Below, piece by piece: positions 15,002 through 21,673 of a DNA stretch of 22,159 nucleotides (within the stretch, counting starts at the first letter, position 1; each line of letters begins with the position of its first letter). The notes under the pieces are model-generated. The model did no database searches. It was not told where the DNA came from and worked only from the letters and a program-made list of their open reading frames with translations. The position numbers were made by a program, and so were the translations under genes. The DNA is taken from positions 1 through 22,159 of the forward strand of contig CAYQFH010000038.1 of NCBI GenBank assembly GCA_964416755.1, in the 5' to 3' direction. The DNA comes from Thiopontia sp964416755 (GTDB taxonomy: Bacteria > Pseudomonadota > Gammaproteobacteria > GCF-002020875).

Positions 15002-15844
15002 ATGGAATGTGGAATGGTAGAGGCCGCAATGGCTGGAGCAGTGTTGAGACAAGGTGGAATCCCGATGGGGGATCTGGATCGTGATGGATTGATTACGATG
15101 ATGTTGAGTCCGCAATCATCTGCTATTGCAGGCCAGCAAGCCGGCGTGGGCAAGGTGGCTACGGCAAAGGCGGGCGTCGTGGGTAAGGTGGTTCCCCTGT
15201 TTTCTGCTCCGGGTTCGTCAGTGGTGGGGTCATCTGCACTCTCTCCATCGGCTGTTATCTCACCGGCGGCTACTGTCAGTAAGGGTGCCGTGGTTCAGAA
15301 AGGTGTTCTATTGGGGAAAGGAGCTGTGATCTCTTCAGGTGCCAAGGTGGGCACTGGTGCCATGCTGAGTGAAGGGGTGATTGTTGGTAAAGGGGCAACC
15401 GTCTCTAAGGGAGCCATGATCGGCTCTCACTCCATTGTTGGCAAGCAGGCCTTTGTCTCCAAGGGAGCCATTGTGGGCAAGGATGTCACCATCATGAAGG
15501 GAGCGGTGGTCAAACCAGGCCTGATGATCAAAGATGGTGCAACAGTAGCAGGAAGCAAACTGGGTGCACTGAAAACCCTTACTGCTGCTGGTTCGGGAGG
15601 AACGGCTGTTGCGTCAAAAGGTGCTTTAGCATCTGCTGCAACCAAAGGTGTCGCTGCATCAGCAGCCGCCAAAGGGGTAGCAGGTGGCAGCGCAGCTACA
15701 GGGTTCTCCTCTTTGGTCGGCTCCGGGTCAGGTTTCAATACCGGGCTGAGTCTTGGGCTGGGGATGATGGTTCCTGTTATTGCCGGTGTGGCGGTGGCCA
15801 GTGCAGTGTACGGTATGGTGCGCCACACCAAATCAGAACAGTAA
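15002..15844 (+). CDS. Hexapeptide-repeat (left-handed beta-helix) protein with C-terminal membrane helix
   Basis: A 280-residue protein of no family I can name. Residues 24-29 read DLDRDG, a calcium-loop-like motif near the N-terminus. From about 78 to 188 the chain repeats every six residues with the rule V/I/L-S/G-K-G-A-x, for example VSKGAV, LGKGAV, VGKGAT, VSKGAM, VSKGAI and IMKGAV; about 17 units fit a left-handed beta-helix of roughly six turns. Unlike acyltransferases of this fold, no catalytic His loop or CoA region is recognisable, and a Lys occupies the third position of many units. Residues 190-245 are Ala/Gly-rich with KGVAAS/KGVAGG repeats. A hydrophobic helix (MMVPVIAGVAVASAVYGMV, 254-273) precedes a short basic end. 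It has its own Fur-box-like site and terminator. The ribosome site is weak; ATG 15014 is an alternative start. Confidence 0.85.
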   Translation: MECGMVEAAMAGAVLRQGGIPMGDLDRDGLITMMLSPQSSAIAGQQAGVGKVATAKAGVVGKVVPLFSAPGSSVVGSSALSPSAVISPAATVSKGAVVQKGVLLGKGAVISSGAKVGTGAMLSEGVIVGKGATVSKGAMIGSHSIVGKQAFVSKGAIVGKDVTIMKGAVVKPGLMIKDGATVAGSKLGALKTLTAAGSGGTAVASKGALASAATKGVAASAAAKGVAGGSAATGFSSLVGSGSGFNTGLSLGLGMMVPVIAGVAVASAVYGMVRHTKSEQ

Positions 15845-15877
15845 AAGAATCTTCCTGTTAGATTGTTGTTGCATCTT

Positions 15878-15905
15878 GCCCTGCAGTTATCTGCAGGGCT
15901 TTTTT
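15878..15905 (+). terminator. Rho-independent terminator after the hexapeptide-repeat gene
   Basis: A perfect 9-bp GC-rich stem GCCCTGCAG / CTGCAGGGC with a 4-base loop TTAT is followed by six T residues. It ends the plus-strand iron region; the minus-strand zinc operon stops 16 bp beyond. Confidence 0.95.
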
Positions 15906-15920
15906 GTGTCTGGAGTGAGC

Positions 15921-16235
15921 CTATGGCTGCGACTCTATCGAGCGTATCTTCTCCAGACCACCATAAGAGAATGGACGCCTGGTAAAGCCAGCACTGCAGT
16001 GACAGCGCCCCAGATTGCCGAAAAGAAGCTGGCGCTCCTGTTCACACTGCACAGGCTTTTCAAAAGGGCCGATCAGAGTGGCGGGCCGCTCCTCTGTCGG
16101 GATGGCCGGTGGATGGATATGGCAACTGCTTTCTACTGCATTGGCGCTCTGGATGTGTACCCACAGCAGAACCCCCAGTAGTGGATGGTAGGGTATTTTG
16201 AAAGGTTGTTGGCTAATCTTCTGTATAGGGTTCAA
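15921..16235 (-). CDS. Small exported cysteine-containing protein at the end of the zinc operon (hypothetical)
   Basis: A 104-residue frame that begins at a TTG inside the last codons of the DUF3299 gene (23-bp overlap) and stops just before the converging terminator. No ATG is available upstream of its signal-like segment. It has a basic N-terminus, a hydrophobic stretch YHPLLGVLLWVHIQ, and a plausible signal peptidase site after SANA. The mature part holds four Cys and several His: SSCHIHPPAIP, VQCEQER, GRCHCSAGF. This is unlike a random frame and suits a metal-binding periplasmic protein. I know no family for it. Position and overlap suggest it is the last gene of the zinc-response operon; the non-ATG start keeps confidence moderate. 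Confidence 0.55.
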   Translation of the reverse strand: MNPIQKISQQPFKIPYHPLLGVLLWVHIQSANAVESSCHIHPPAIPTEERPATLIGPFEKPVQCEQERQLLFGNLGRCHCSAGFTRRPFSYGGLEKIRSIESQP

Positions 16236-16731
16236 TCACACTGGCCTCAAGGCGGTAACCGGCATCGCCCAGCTCGCTGCTGAACTGCTCTACCCGCAGG
16301 GTACCACTCACCCAGACCGTGTCAAATTGTCCCCCCTGGTAGGGTTGTCCCGCAGGGGATTGTACGTAGACCACCTGATTAGTGGGTGGTGGTGGAACAT
16401 GGATACAGGCCCCAAAGTAGGGCACCAGTAGAAATTCACGGATGGTACGGTTCTCAAGTTCCAGTGGTACCACGAAGCCGGGTAGTTTAATGTTTTGACC
16501 ATCCATCTCCGGTACTACGGGGGCATTTTTGATCCACTCTTCAAGCAGTGCCTGTGCCCGTGGGTCATCATCGCTGAGATTATTCAAATTCAATTCATCC
16601 AGCATCTTCTCCATCTCCGCCTCGGGGGGCATCAGTGCCATCCAGTCGATCTCGCGGGGAGCGTCACTGGCTGCAGCAGTCAGTGGAGGGAGGAGGAGTA
16701 ACAGCAACAGTGAGCGGATTATAGGGTTCAT
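16213..16731 (-). CDS. DUF3299 family exported protein of the zinc-response operon
   Basis: A 172-residue protein with a signal peptide (MNPIIRSLLLLLLLPPLTAAA). The family pattern is clear in the second half: KLPGFVVPLELE, REFLLVPYFGACIHVPPPPTNQVVYV and VWVSGTLRVE. The CIHVPPPP motif, with Cys and His close together, could bind a metal. It starts 18 nt after the permease stop. In Pseudomonas aeruginosa a DUF2796 / ATPase / FtsX permease / DUF3299 set (PA4063-PA4066) responds to zinc limitation through Zur; the gene order here is the same. The exact role is unknown. Confidence 0.88.
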   Translation of the reverse strand: MNPIIRSLLLLLLLPPLTAAASDAPREIDWMALMPPEAEMEKMLDELNLNNLSDDDPRAQALLEEWIKNAPVVPEMDGQNIKLPGFVVPLELENRTIREFLLVPYFGACIHVPPPPTNQVVYVQSPAGQPYQGGQFDTVWVSGTLRVEQFSSELGDAGYRLEASVIEPYTED

Positions 16732-16749
16732 CGATTGAGTTCCTGGTTA

Positions 16750-18009
16750 TCAAGTGCGCATGGAGAGGCCATCACTCAAGGATAACCGATAGGCGCGGTA
16801 GCTGGGCAGGATACCAACCAGAAAACCGGCACAGGCGACCGCTCCCAGTAGTTGCCACTCATGGCTGCTCAGACCGCCAAGCGCAAGGTAGATTCCGTAG
16901 TATGTCTCAATCAGTGGTTGTGCAATCAACAGCAACAGATAGAGGAGTGCGACTCCGAAGCCGATCCCGATCAGTGTCAATACACCGGTCTCTCCCATAA
17001 TCAGGGTAAAGATGTGGCCGGGGCGGGCACCGACTGAACGCAGGATTGCGATCTCTCTGCGGCGCTCATTGAGACTGGTGAGCAGTACACTCAACATTCC
17101 GAACAGCCCGACCACCACCACAAATACGGTGACTATCAGCAGCGCATTCTCGGCTACCGAGAGCAGTCCCCACAGCTCACTCAGTGCGACACCGGGGAGG
17201 ATGGCGGTCAGAGGCTCCTTGCGGTACTCATTGACCTCGCGCTGCAGCTTGAAGGTGGCAATCTTCGACTTCAGCCCTACCAGTGCTGCAGTAATCTGTT
17301 TCGGTTGCAGATCCATCTGGCGGGTCTGTTCCATCGATGTGGTGCGCCCTCGAATGGGTGCGCCCCCTTTCCAGTCGACATGAATCGCCTCGATCCCCTG
17401 CAGGCTGATATGGAGGGTGCGGTCTACCGGTGTGCCGGTTCGCGCGAGAATGCCGGAGACTCGAAATGGTTTGTCCTCATGGCGGGCAAAGCGGACATCA
17501 CTGGTCCCGTGGGCGACAATCACCTCATCTCCGAGCCGGTACCCCAGCTTGTCGGCAACCTCGGCCCCCAACACCACATCGTAGAGGTCGTTGAACCAGT
17601 CCCCTTCGCTCAACGCCAGTGCGCGCTTGTTGCTGTAGCGGTAGTGGGTGAAATAGTCGCCATTGGTGCCAAGTACCCGATAGCCGCGGTGAGAGTCACC
17701 CAGTGACAGTGGTACCGTCCATGCCACTTTGCGGTGGCTGGCGATCTCCTGGTAACTCTTCCAGGAGAGATTGTTGGTGGCATTGCCAATGCGGAAGACG
17801 GAGTAGAGCAGCAGCTGTACCTGCCCACCACGTGCACCGATGATCAGGTCGGTACCGGAGAGGGTGTTGGCAAAGCTGGCATGGGCCTCGGTGCGGATGC
17901 GCTCCACCCCAACCAGTAGTGCGGTGCTGAGTGCGATTGAGGCTATGGTCAGAGCAACGGTGAAACGGCGGTTGAGCAGGCTCTTCCAGGCCAGAGAGAG
18001 AATGGTCAT
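16750..18009 (-). CDS. FtsX/MacB-like ABC transporter permease
   Basis: A 419-residue inner-membrane permease. One membrane helix near the N-terminus (VALTIASIALSTALLVGV, about 18-35) is followed by a large periplasmic MacB-type domain to about residue 285, then three helices (ALLIVTVFVVVVGLFGMLSV, VLTLIGIGFGVALLYLLLLI, LLGAVACAGFLVGILPSYRA). The cytoplasmic loop NERRREIAILRSVGA is the FtsX-family coupling motif. It begins 2 nt after the ATPase stop, so the two form one transporter. MacB-like systems are mechanotransducers that move lipoproteins or other periplasmic cargo, not ion importers; the cargo here may be the zinc-linked DUF2796/DUF3299 proteins or a metallophore (inference). Confidence 0.9.
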   Translation of the reverse strand: MTILSLAWKSLLNRRFTVALTIASIALSTALLVGVERIRTEAHASFANTLSGTDLIIGARGGQVQLLLYSVFRIGNATNNLSWKSYQEIASHRKVAWTVPLSLGDSHRGYRVLGTNGDYFTHYRYSNKRALALSEGDWFNDLYDVVLGAEVADKLGYRLGDEVIVAHGTSDVRFARHEDKPFRVSGILARTGTPVDRTLHISLQGIEAIHVDWKGGAPIRGRTTSMEQTRQMDLQPKQITAALVGLKSKIATFKLQREVNEYRKEPLTAILPGVALSELWGLLSVAENALLIVTVFVVVVGLFGMLSVLLTSLNERRREIAILRSVGARPGHIFTLIMGETGVLTLIGIGFGVALLYLLLLIAQPLIETYYGIYLALGGLSSHEWQLLGAVACAGFLVGILPSYRAYRLSLSDGLSMRT

Positions 18010-18011
18010 GG

Positions 18012-18722
18012 CTAGATTTCTCTCGCCTGGGTGGTGTGTGCAGCAGAGTTGATCTTTGGTAGTTGCACGGTACGGTCAAACAGTGGCTCCAGTGTGGCGT
18101 CATGGCTGACGAAGATCAGGGTGGAGCCGGTCTGTTTGCACTCCTCGAACAGTAGTTGGACAAAGGCCTCGCGCCGGGCGGTGTCGAGTGAGGAGGTGGG
18201 TTCATCGGCAATCAACAGTTCTGGAGCACCCATCAGCGCACGGGCAGCTGCCACCCGCTGCTGCTGCCCCACACTCAGGCTGGTGACCGGACGTTGCATC
18301 AATGCCGGATCGGCCAGATCCAGCTGGGTCAGCAGCCGAACGGCCTCCTGCTCCAGTGAACCGGAGTGCTGCAGTGCCCGCTCGCTGCGCAGAGCGGAGA
18401 AACGGCAGGGGAGAGTGACATTCTCCACCATTGAGAGATAGGGGATGAGATTGAACATCTGGAAGATGTAGCCGATGTGGTCGGCACGGAAGCGGTCCCG
18501 CTGCGTGCTCTTCATCTGCTGCAGCGGCTGATCAAGTACCTGGATAGAGCCTTGCCGGGGAATGTTGACCCCGGCCAGCAGGCTCAGTAGCGTGCTTTTG
18601 CCACTACCACTGGGGCCTTCGATGAAGATTCGTTCTCCTGCCCTGATCTGCAGTGCGGTAATGGCCAGTACTGGCGGGGTATCAGCTTCCCAACAAAATT
18701 CCAGATTGTCCAGTTCAACCAT
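18012..18722 (-). CDS. LolD/MacB-like ABC transporter ATP-binding protein
   Basis: A 236-residue cytoplasmic ATPase paired with the adjacent permease. Motifs: Walker A GPSGSGKST at 36-44, Q-loop YIFQMFNLIPYLSM, a signature variant LSVGQQQRVAAARAL (Val in place of the usual Gly), Walker B LLIADEPTSSLD, and the H-loop FVSHD. The Q-loop form and the DEPTSSLD pattern place it in the LolD/MacB/FtsE group. It follows the DUF2796 gene by 26 nt. Confidence 0.92.
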   Translation of the reverse strand: MVELDNLEFCWEADTPPVLAITALQIRAGERIFIEGPSGSGKSTLLSLLAGVNIPRQGSIQVLDQPLQQMKSTQRDRFRADHIGYIFQMFNLIPYLSMVENVTLPCRFSALRSERALQHSGSLEQEAVRLLTQLDLADPALMQRPVTSLSVGQQQRVAAARALMGAPELLIADEPTSSLDTARREAFVQLLFEECKQTGSTLIFVSHDATLEPLFDRTVQLPKINSAAHTTQAREI

Positions 18723-18748
18723 GCCGTTTTCCGCGCTGCGGGGCTGTT

Positions 18749-19424
18749 TTAGAAGTGGAGTGTACGGTGATCGGTCTCCAGCTCAACAGCGCCCTGCTTC
18801 TCATTCAGCAGATATTGTACATTGAGGTGGAGGGTTGCCGGGAAGGTATCAAACAGATCGACCTGCAGCTGACTCAACTGAGCAGGCTGTTTGCACTCAA
18901 AGTGGTAGTGGGCATGGAATTCGGAGTGGGTCTCTTCGTGCGCTTCATGCTCNNNNNNNNNNNNNNNNNNNNNNNNNNNNNNNNNNNNNNNNNNNNNNNN
19001 NNNNNNNNNNNNNNNNNNNNNNNNNNNNNNNNNNNNNNNNNNNNNNNNNNNNATGGTGGTCATGCTCCATGGTGTGAGAGGTTTCCATCAATGGGCTGGC
19101 GATCTTGGCGATCTCCAGACTACATTGAGCGGTAGGGTTGAAGTGGAATAGTGCCTCTCCTCTCTTCAGTAGTGCGACCGCCTCTTCCACAGCGTGGTGA
19201 TCCGCTTCGCTGGAGGGTTGATGTTCAAAGCCGACGATGTTGGCAGCTGGAGTCTCCAGCTCTATCTCCACCTCTGCACCCACTGCGGCAAGGTTGAGTT
19301 GGGCCGCACCATGTTCATGAGCACTATGCTGGCGGTGTTCATGATCCTCTTCTGCATGTGCTGTAGTGTGGAGAAGAGCAACGGATAGGGCAGAGGCCAA
19401 TAGGGTGCGATTGAACTGGGGCAT
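18749..19424 (-). CDS. DUF2796 family His-rich zinc-binding periplasmic protein, interrupted by assembly gap
   Basis: First gene of the zinc-response operon. From the ATG at 19424 it has a signal peptide (MPQFNRTLLASALSVALLHT, cleaved after AHA) and then EEDHEHRQHSAHEHGAAQLNLA, the start typical of DUF2796. Before the gap it reads LMETSHTMEHDHH; after the gap EHEAHEETHSEFHAHYHFECK, followed by the conserved end with VDLFDTFPATLHLNVQYL. The frames on the two sides differ across the 100 Ns, so the real missing length should be a multiple of three. The hidden part is probably more His/Glu-rich repeat. Regulation: promoter and two Zur-like palindromes directly upstream. Role: zinc binding in the periplasm under zinc limitation, inferred from the family and His content. 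Confidence 0.88.
18953..19052. other. Assembly gap of 100 Ns inside the DUF2796 gene
   Basis: A placeholder gap flanked on both sides by His-coding low-complexity sequence (minus strand HDHH before, EHEAHEE after). A short-read assembly failure in a repeat like that at 1-54 is the likely cause. Confidence 0.95.
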
Positions 19425-19453
19425 GGTAGTGTATTCCTGCAGTGGTTTGGTTA

Positions 19454-19472
19454 ATTGCAACAGAGTTGCATT
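19454..19472 (-). promoter_or_regulatory. Zur-box-like palindrome 1
   Basis: ATTGCAACAGAGTTGCATT is an inverted repeat with one mismatch in eight and a 3-bp centre. It has the same 19-bp AATG...CATT geometry as gammaproteobacterial Zur boxes, with a different inner sequence. It overlaps the -10 element of the DUF2796 promoter and extends downstream of it. Confidence 0.7.
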
Positions 19473-19498
19473 ATGCGGCAGGGGTGTTTTTAATGCAA
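19470..19498 (-). promoter_or_regulatory. Predicted sigma-70 promoter of the zinc-response operon
   Basis: On the minus strand, TTGCAT (19498-19493) and CATAAT (19475-19470, five of six to consensus) are separated by exactly 17 bp. One palindrome covers each element, so bound Zur would exclude RNA polymerase. The promoter starts in the last codons of the regulator gene. Confidence 0.65.
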
Positions 19499-20005
19499 CG
19501 CACTTGCATTAGTGTTGCAGTGAGCACAGATCCCCTGCAGGGTGAGATCAGCCTCTTGCAACAGAAAACCGGATGGAAGATTGACCAGCTTCGAGGCGGC
19601 CTGTCGGGTTGGCAAGCAGGTGACCTGACCACAAACGGTGCAGTTGAAGTGGGCATGTTCCCGGTGGGTACCCGCCTCTGCATTGAAACGCCAGATGCGA
19701 TCCTGCCCGGTTACCTTGTGGGCCAACTGGTGCTCTACCAGCCACTCCAGAATACGGTAGACCGTCACCTTTTCTACAGCAACGCCTTGATCGGAAATGA
19801 TCTCCTCCAACTCATTGTGCGTCAGTGCAACCTCCGACTCCAGCAGGATCGTGAGTGTGGCAAGCCGTGCGCGGGTGATGCGGGAGCCTGCACGCTTCAG
19901 CATGGTGCGGGCAAGCTCTTTGTAGCGGTTTTGTTGATCTTGGAAAGAGGTCAAGGGAAAGCCAGTTAAAGATAGGTCGAGTACTAGTGTACTGTATGGC
20001 TGCAC
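19490..20005 (-). CDS. zur: Fur-family regulator, probably Zur
   Basis: A DNA-binding metal-responsive repressor of up to 171 residues. The winged-helix part includes ITRARLATLTILLES and VEKVTVYRILEWLVE, the recognition helix in the form typical of Fur proteins. The dimer domain has HREHAHFNCTVCGQVTCLP and GICAHCN; the two CxxC pairs form the structural zinc site. Placement directly before a DUF2796/MacB-like operon with Zur-type palindromes argues for Zur rather than Fur or PerR. The start is uncertain: GTG at 20005 is the longest choice, but a promoter-like pair (TTGATC at 20033-20028, TACAGT at 20009-20004, 18-bp spacer) lies over it, and the in-frame TTG at 19954 may be the real start. 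The stop codon overlaps Zur-like palindrome 2. Confidence 0.88.
   Translation of the reverse strand: MQPYSTLVLDLSLTGFPLTSFQDQQNRYKELARTMLKRAGSRITRARLATLTILLESEVALTHNELEEIISDQGVAVEKVTVYRILEWLVEHQLAHKVTGQDRIWRFNAEAGTHREHAHFNCTVCGQVTCLPTRQAASKLVNLPSGFLLQEADLTLQGICAHCNTNASALH
19492..19510 (-). promoter_or_regulatory. Zur-box-like palindrome 2
   Basis: AATGCAACGCACTTGCATT is a perfect 7-bp inverted repeat around 5 bp. It covers the -35 element of the zinc-response promoter and the last codons of the regulator gene. Its centre is 38 bp from that of palindrome 1. Confidence 0.75.
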
Positions 20006-20033
20006 TGTACCGATAGATGACCGGGCTGATCAA
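20004..20033 (-). promoter_or_regulatory. Possible promoter of the zur gene
   Basis: Minus-strand TTGATC and TACAGT with an 18-bp spacer, each four of six to consensus. If used, transcription would start a few bases inside the longest reading frame, favouring the downstream TTG start. Confidence 0.35.
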
Positions 20034-20055
20034 GTCTTTTGGCTGTTCAAGGAGA

Positions 20056-20091
20056 AACCTGCCCTCTTGAGAGAGTCAAAGAGGGCAGGTT
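20056..20091 (-). terminator. Terminator after the cytochrome c peroxidase gene
   Basis: A perfect 13-bp stem AACCTGCCCTCTT / AAGAGGGCAGGTT with a 10-base loop lies 17 bp past the peroxidase stop codon. On the minus strand it is followed by a short pyrimidine run TTTCTCCTT, so it should insulate zur from the peroxidase transcript. Confidence 0.85.
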
Positions 20092-20107
20092 GGTTCAGTG
20101 GAATCGA

Positions 20108-21247
20108 CTACTTCAACAGGTTCTCGTAGCGACGATCGGTCAAAGTCTTCATGAAGGCGACCAGTGCCTTCACCTTCTTGTCGCTGATCCGTTTAGCCTT
20201 CAGATCCTTGTGGTTGATGGTTGCGGGAACTTCCGCCTGAGTCCAGGGTTTGCCGGTCTCCGGATTGAGTTTGCGAGCAGGATTGTTGAACTGATCGTAG
20301 AACTCCACCACGGTCTCCAGCTTCTGGAAGACGCCGTTGTGCATGTAAGGGGCAGTCAGTGCCACGTTACGCAGGGTAGGCACCTTGTATTTGCCATCAT
20401 GTTCAGCGCCATCCACTGCCGGATTCTCCAGCAGTCCGTGATCAACATGGTCAGCCCCTTTACCATTCTTTGCCCGTAGTGCCAGATTGGCGGGCACACC
20501 GATATTGTGATATTCGTAGTTGGTAAAGGTCTCCCCCTTGCGCTCGATGTCATTGAGCTTGTGGCAGGTCGAGCAGTTGACGTTGGTTGGGGAGAAGAAG
20601 ATCGCCTCACCAAAACTCTCTTCGTCGGTCAGCTCCACTTCACCACGCAGGTAGCGGTCATATTTGGAGTCAAATGGGGAGAAGAAGTCGGTCTTCTCGA
20701 AAGCGGCAATGGCCTGAGTCATCTTCTCATAGGCCTGCTCCTTGTTTGAAAAGATATCCTCACCATAGATCGACTTGAACTGCTTCACGTAGTGAGCATT
20801 GGCCTCAATACGCTCTACTACAGCAGCCTTGCTTGGCATCCCCATCTCGATGGGGTTGGTTGGTGGGCCACCGGCCTGTGCAGCCAGATCATCGACACGT
20901 CCATCCCAGAACTGTCCACCGACATACTGCTGCTTTTTGCTGTCGTAGTGGAACTTGGGGGAAAAGCTGGCGTAGGCAGCGGTAGGTGCCTGGCGATCGC
21001 CCAAAGAGTGGCCATCATCTCCCAGTGAGGCCATCCCCTGTACGCCGCTGTCACGATCATCAGCAAATCCCTGTGAGGGGTTGTGACAGGTGGCACACGC
21101 TTGTGTGCGGTTCTTGGATAGGTTCTTGTCAAAGTAGAGCGCCTTGCCCAGTTCCGACTCTGCACTGTTGGCAGATGTCAGTGCCGGTGCAGAGAGCAGT
21201 ACCGATCCTGCAAGTAGAACAGTTGAGGTTGTGCGTAAAGTTTTCAC
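20108..21247 (-). CDS. Di-haem cytochrome c peroxidase (CcpA/MauG family)
   Basis: A 379-residue periplasmic enzyme reducing H2O2 with electrons from small cytochromes. The start is GTG 21247 with GGGAGA upstream; an ATG just before it is out of frame and hits a stop at once. The signal peptide ends near TSA(26). Haem motifs are CATCH at 51-55 and CSTCH at 225-229. Family segments visible include GKALYFDKNLSKN, GQFWDGRVDDLAAQAGGPP, YKVPTLRNVALTAPYMHNG and GVFQKLETVVEFY. It is somewhat longer than classical bacterial peroxidases and closer to the MauG/COG1858 group. TACAAT, a -10-like element, precedes the start. It lies downstream of ynfA by 66 nt and may be separately transcribed. Confidence 0.92.
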   Translation of the reverse strand: MKTLRTTSTVLLAGSVLLSAPALTSANSAESELGKALYFDKNLSKNRTQACATCHNPSQGFADDRDSGVQGMASLGDDGHSLGDRQAPTAAYASFSPKFHYDSKKQQYVGGQFWDGRVDDLAAQAGGPPTNPIEMGMPSKAAVVERIEANAHYVKQFKSIYGEDIFSNKEQAYEKMTQAIAAFEKTDFFSPFDSKYDRYLRGEVELTDEESFGEAIFFSPTNVNCSTCHKLNDIERKGETFTNYEYHNIGVPANLALRAKNGKGADHVDHGLLENPAVDGAEHDGKYKVPTLRNVALTAPYMHNGVFQKLETVVEFYDQFNNPARKLNPETGKPWTQAEVPATINHKDLKAKRISDKKVKALVAFMKTLTDRRYENLLK

Positions 21248-21313
21248 TGTAGTATGTCTCCCATATTGTAGTGAAGGTAAGGGTGCTGCATCCTGCAGCG
21301 GTTAAAAATCCGT

Positions 21314-21652
21314 CTATCCGGTGGTGGCTGTACTTCCCCAGTTCCAGGAGATGATTGCCATGCCGGTGAGTGCCGTGGCGGCACCCACCCAGTCGGTGGC
21401 ATTGAGAGAGACGCCATCCACAAAGTGGAGCCAGAGCAGGGCGGTGGCGACATAGACCCCGCCATAGGCGGCATAGACTCGTCCACTGGCTGTTGGGTGT
21501 AGCGTCAATAGCCAGACAAACAGTGCCAGACTGAGGGCAGCCGGCAGCAACAGCCAGAGAGGTCCATCCTTCTTCAGCCAGAGGTAGGGGAGGAAACAGC
21601 CCACAATCTCGGCGATTGCGGTGGCAAAAAAGAGGCCTGTAGTCTTCAACAT
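21314..21652 (-). CDS. ynfA: YnfA family (UPF0060) small membrane protein
   Basis: A 112-residue protein with four hydrophobic helices. Recognised from LFFATAIAEIVGCFLPYLWL, the tract RVYAAYGGVYVATALLWL, and the end DWVGAATALTGMAIISW, all characteristic of UPF0060/YnfA. These resemble small multidrug-resistance transporters in size and topology, but the physiological substrate is not established. It begins 21 nt after the FbpC-like stop, so it is probably in that transcript. Confidence 0.92.
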   Translation of the reverse strand: MLKTTGLFFATAIAEIVGCFLPYLWLKKDGPLWLLLPAALSLALFVWLLTLHPTASGRVYAAYGGVYVATALLWLHFVDGVSLNATDWVGAATALTGMAIISWNWGSTATTG

Positions 21653-21673
21653 AAGAGTAGCGGCGTTACCAGA

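Noticed and set aside
15002..15844. Hexapeptide acyltransferase
   Set aside because: The repeat fits the fold, but no catalytic His loop or substrate-binding domain is visible and there is a membrane tail.
15780..16181. 133-residue plus-strand frame past the hexapeptide gene
   Set aside because: It starts inside the previous gene, runs through a strong terminator hairpin and is antisense to the small exported-protein frame.
21285..21299. Hairpin GCTGCA-TCC-TGCAGC between ynfA and the peroxidase gene
   Set aside because: It is a short stem without a T tract in either direction; not supported as a terminator.
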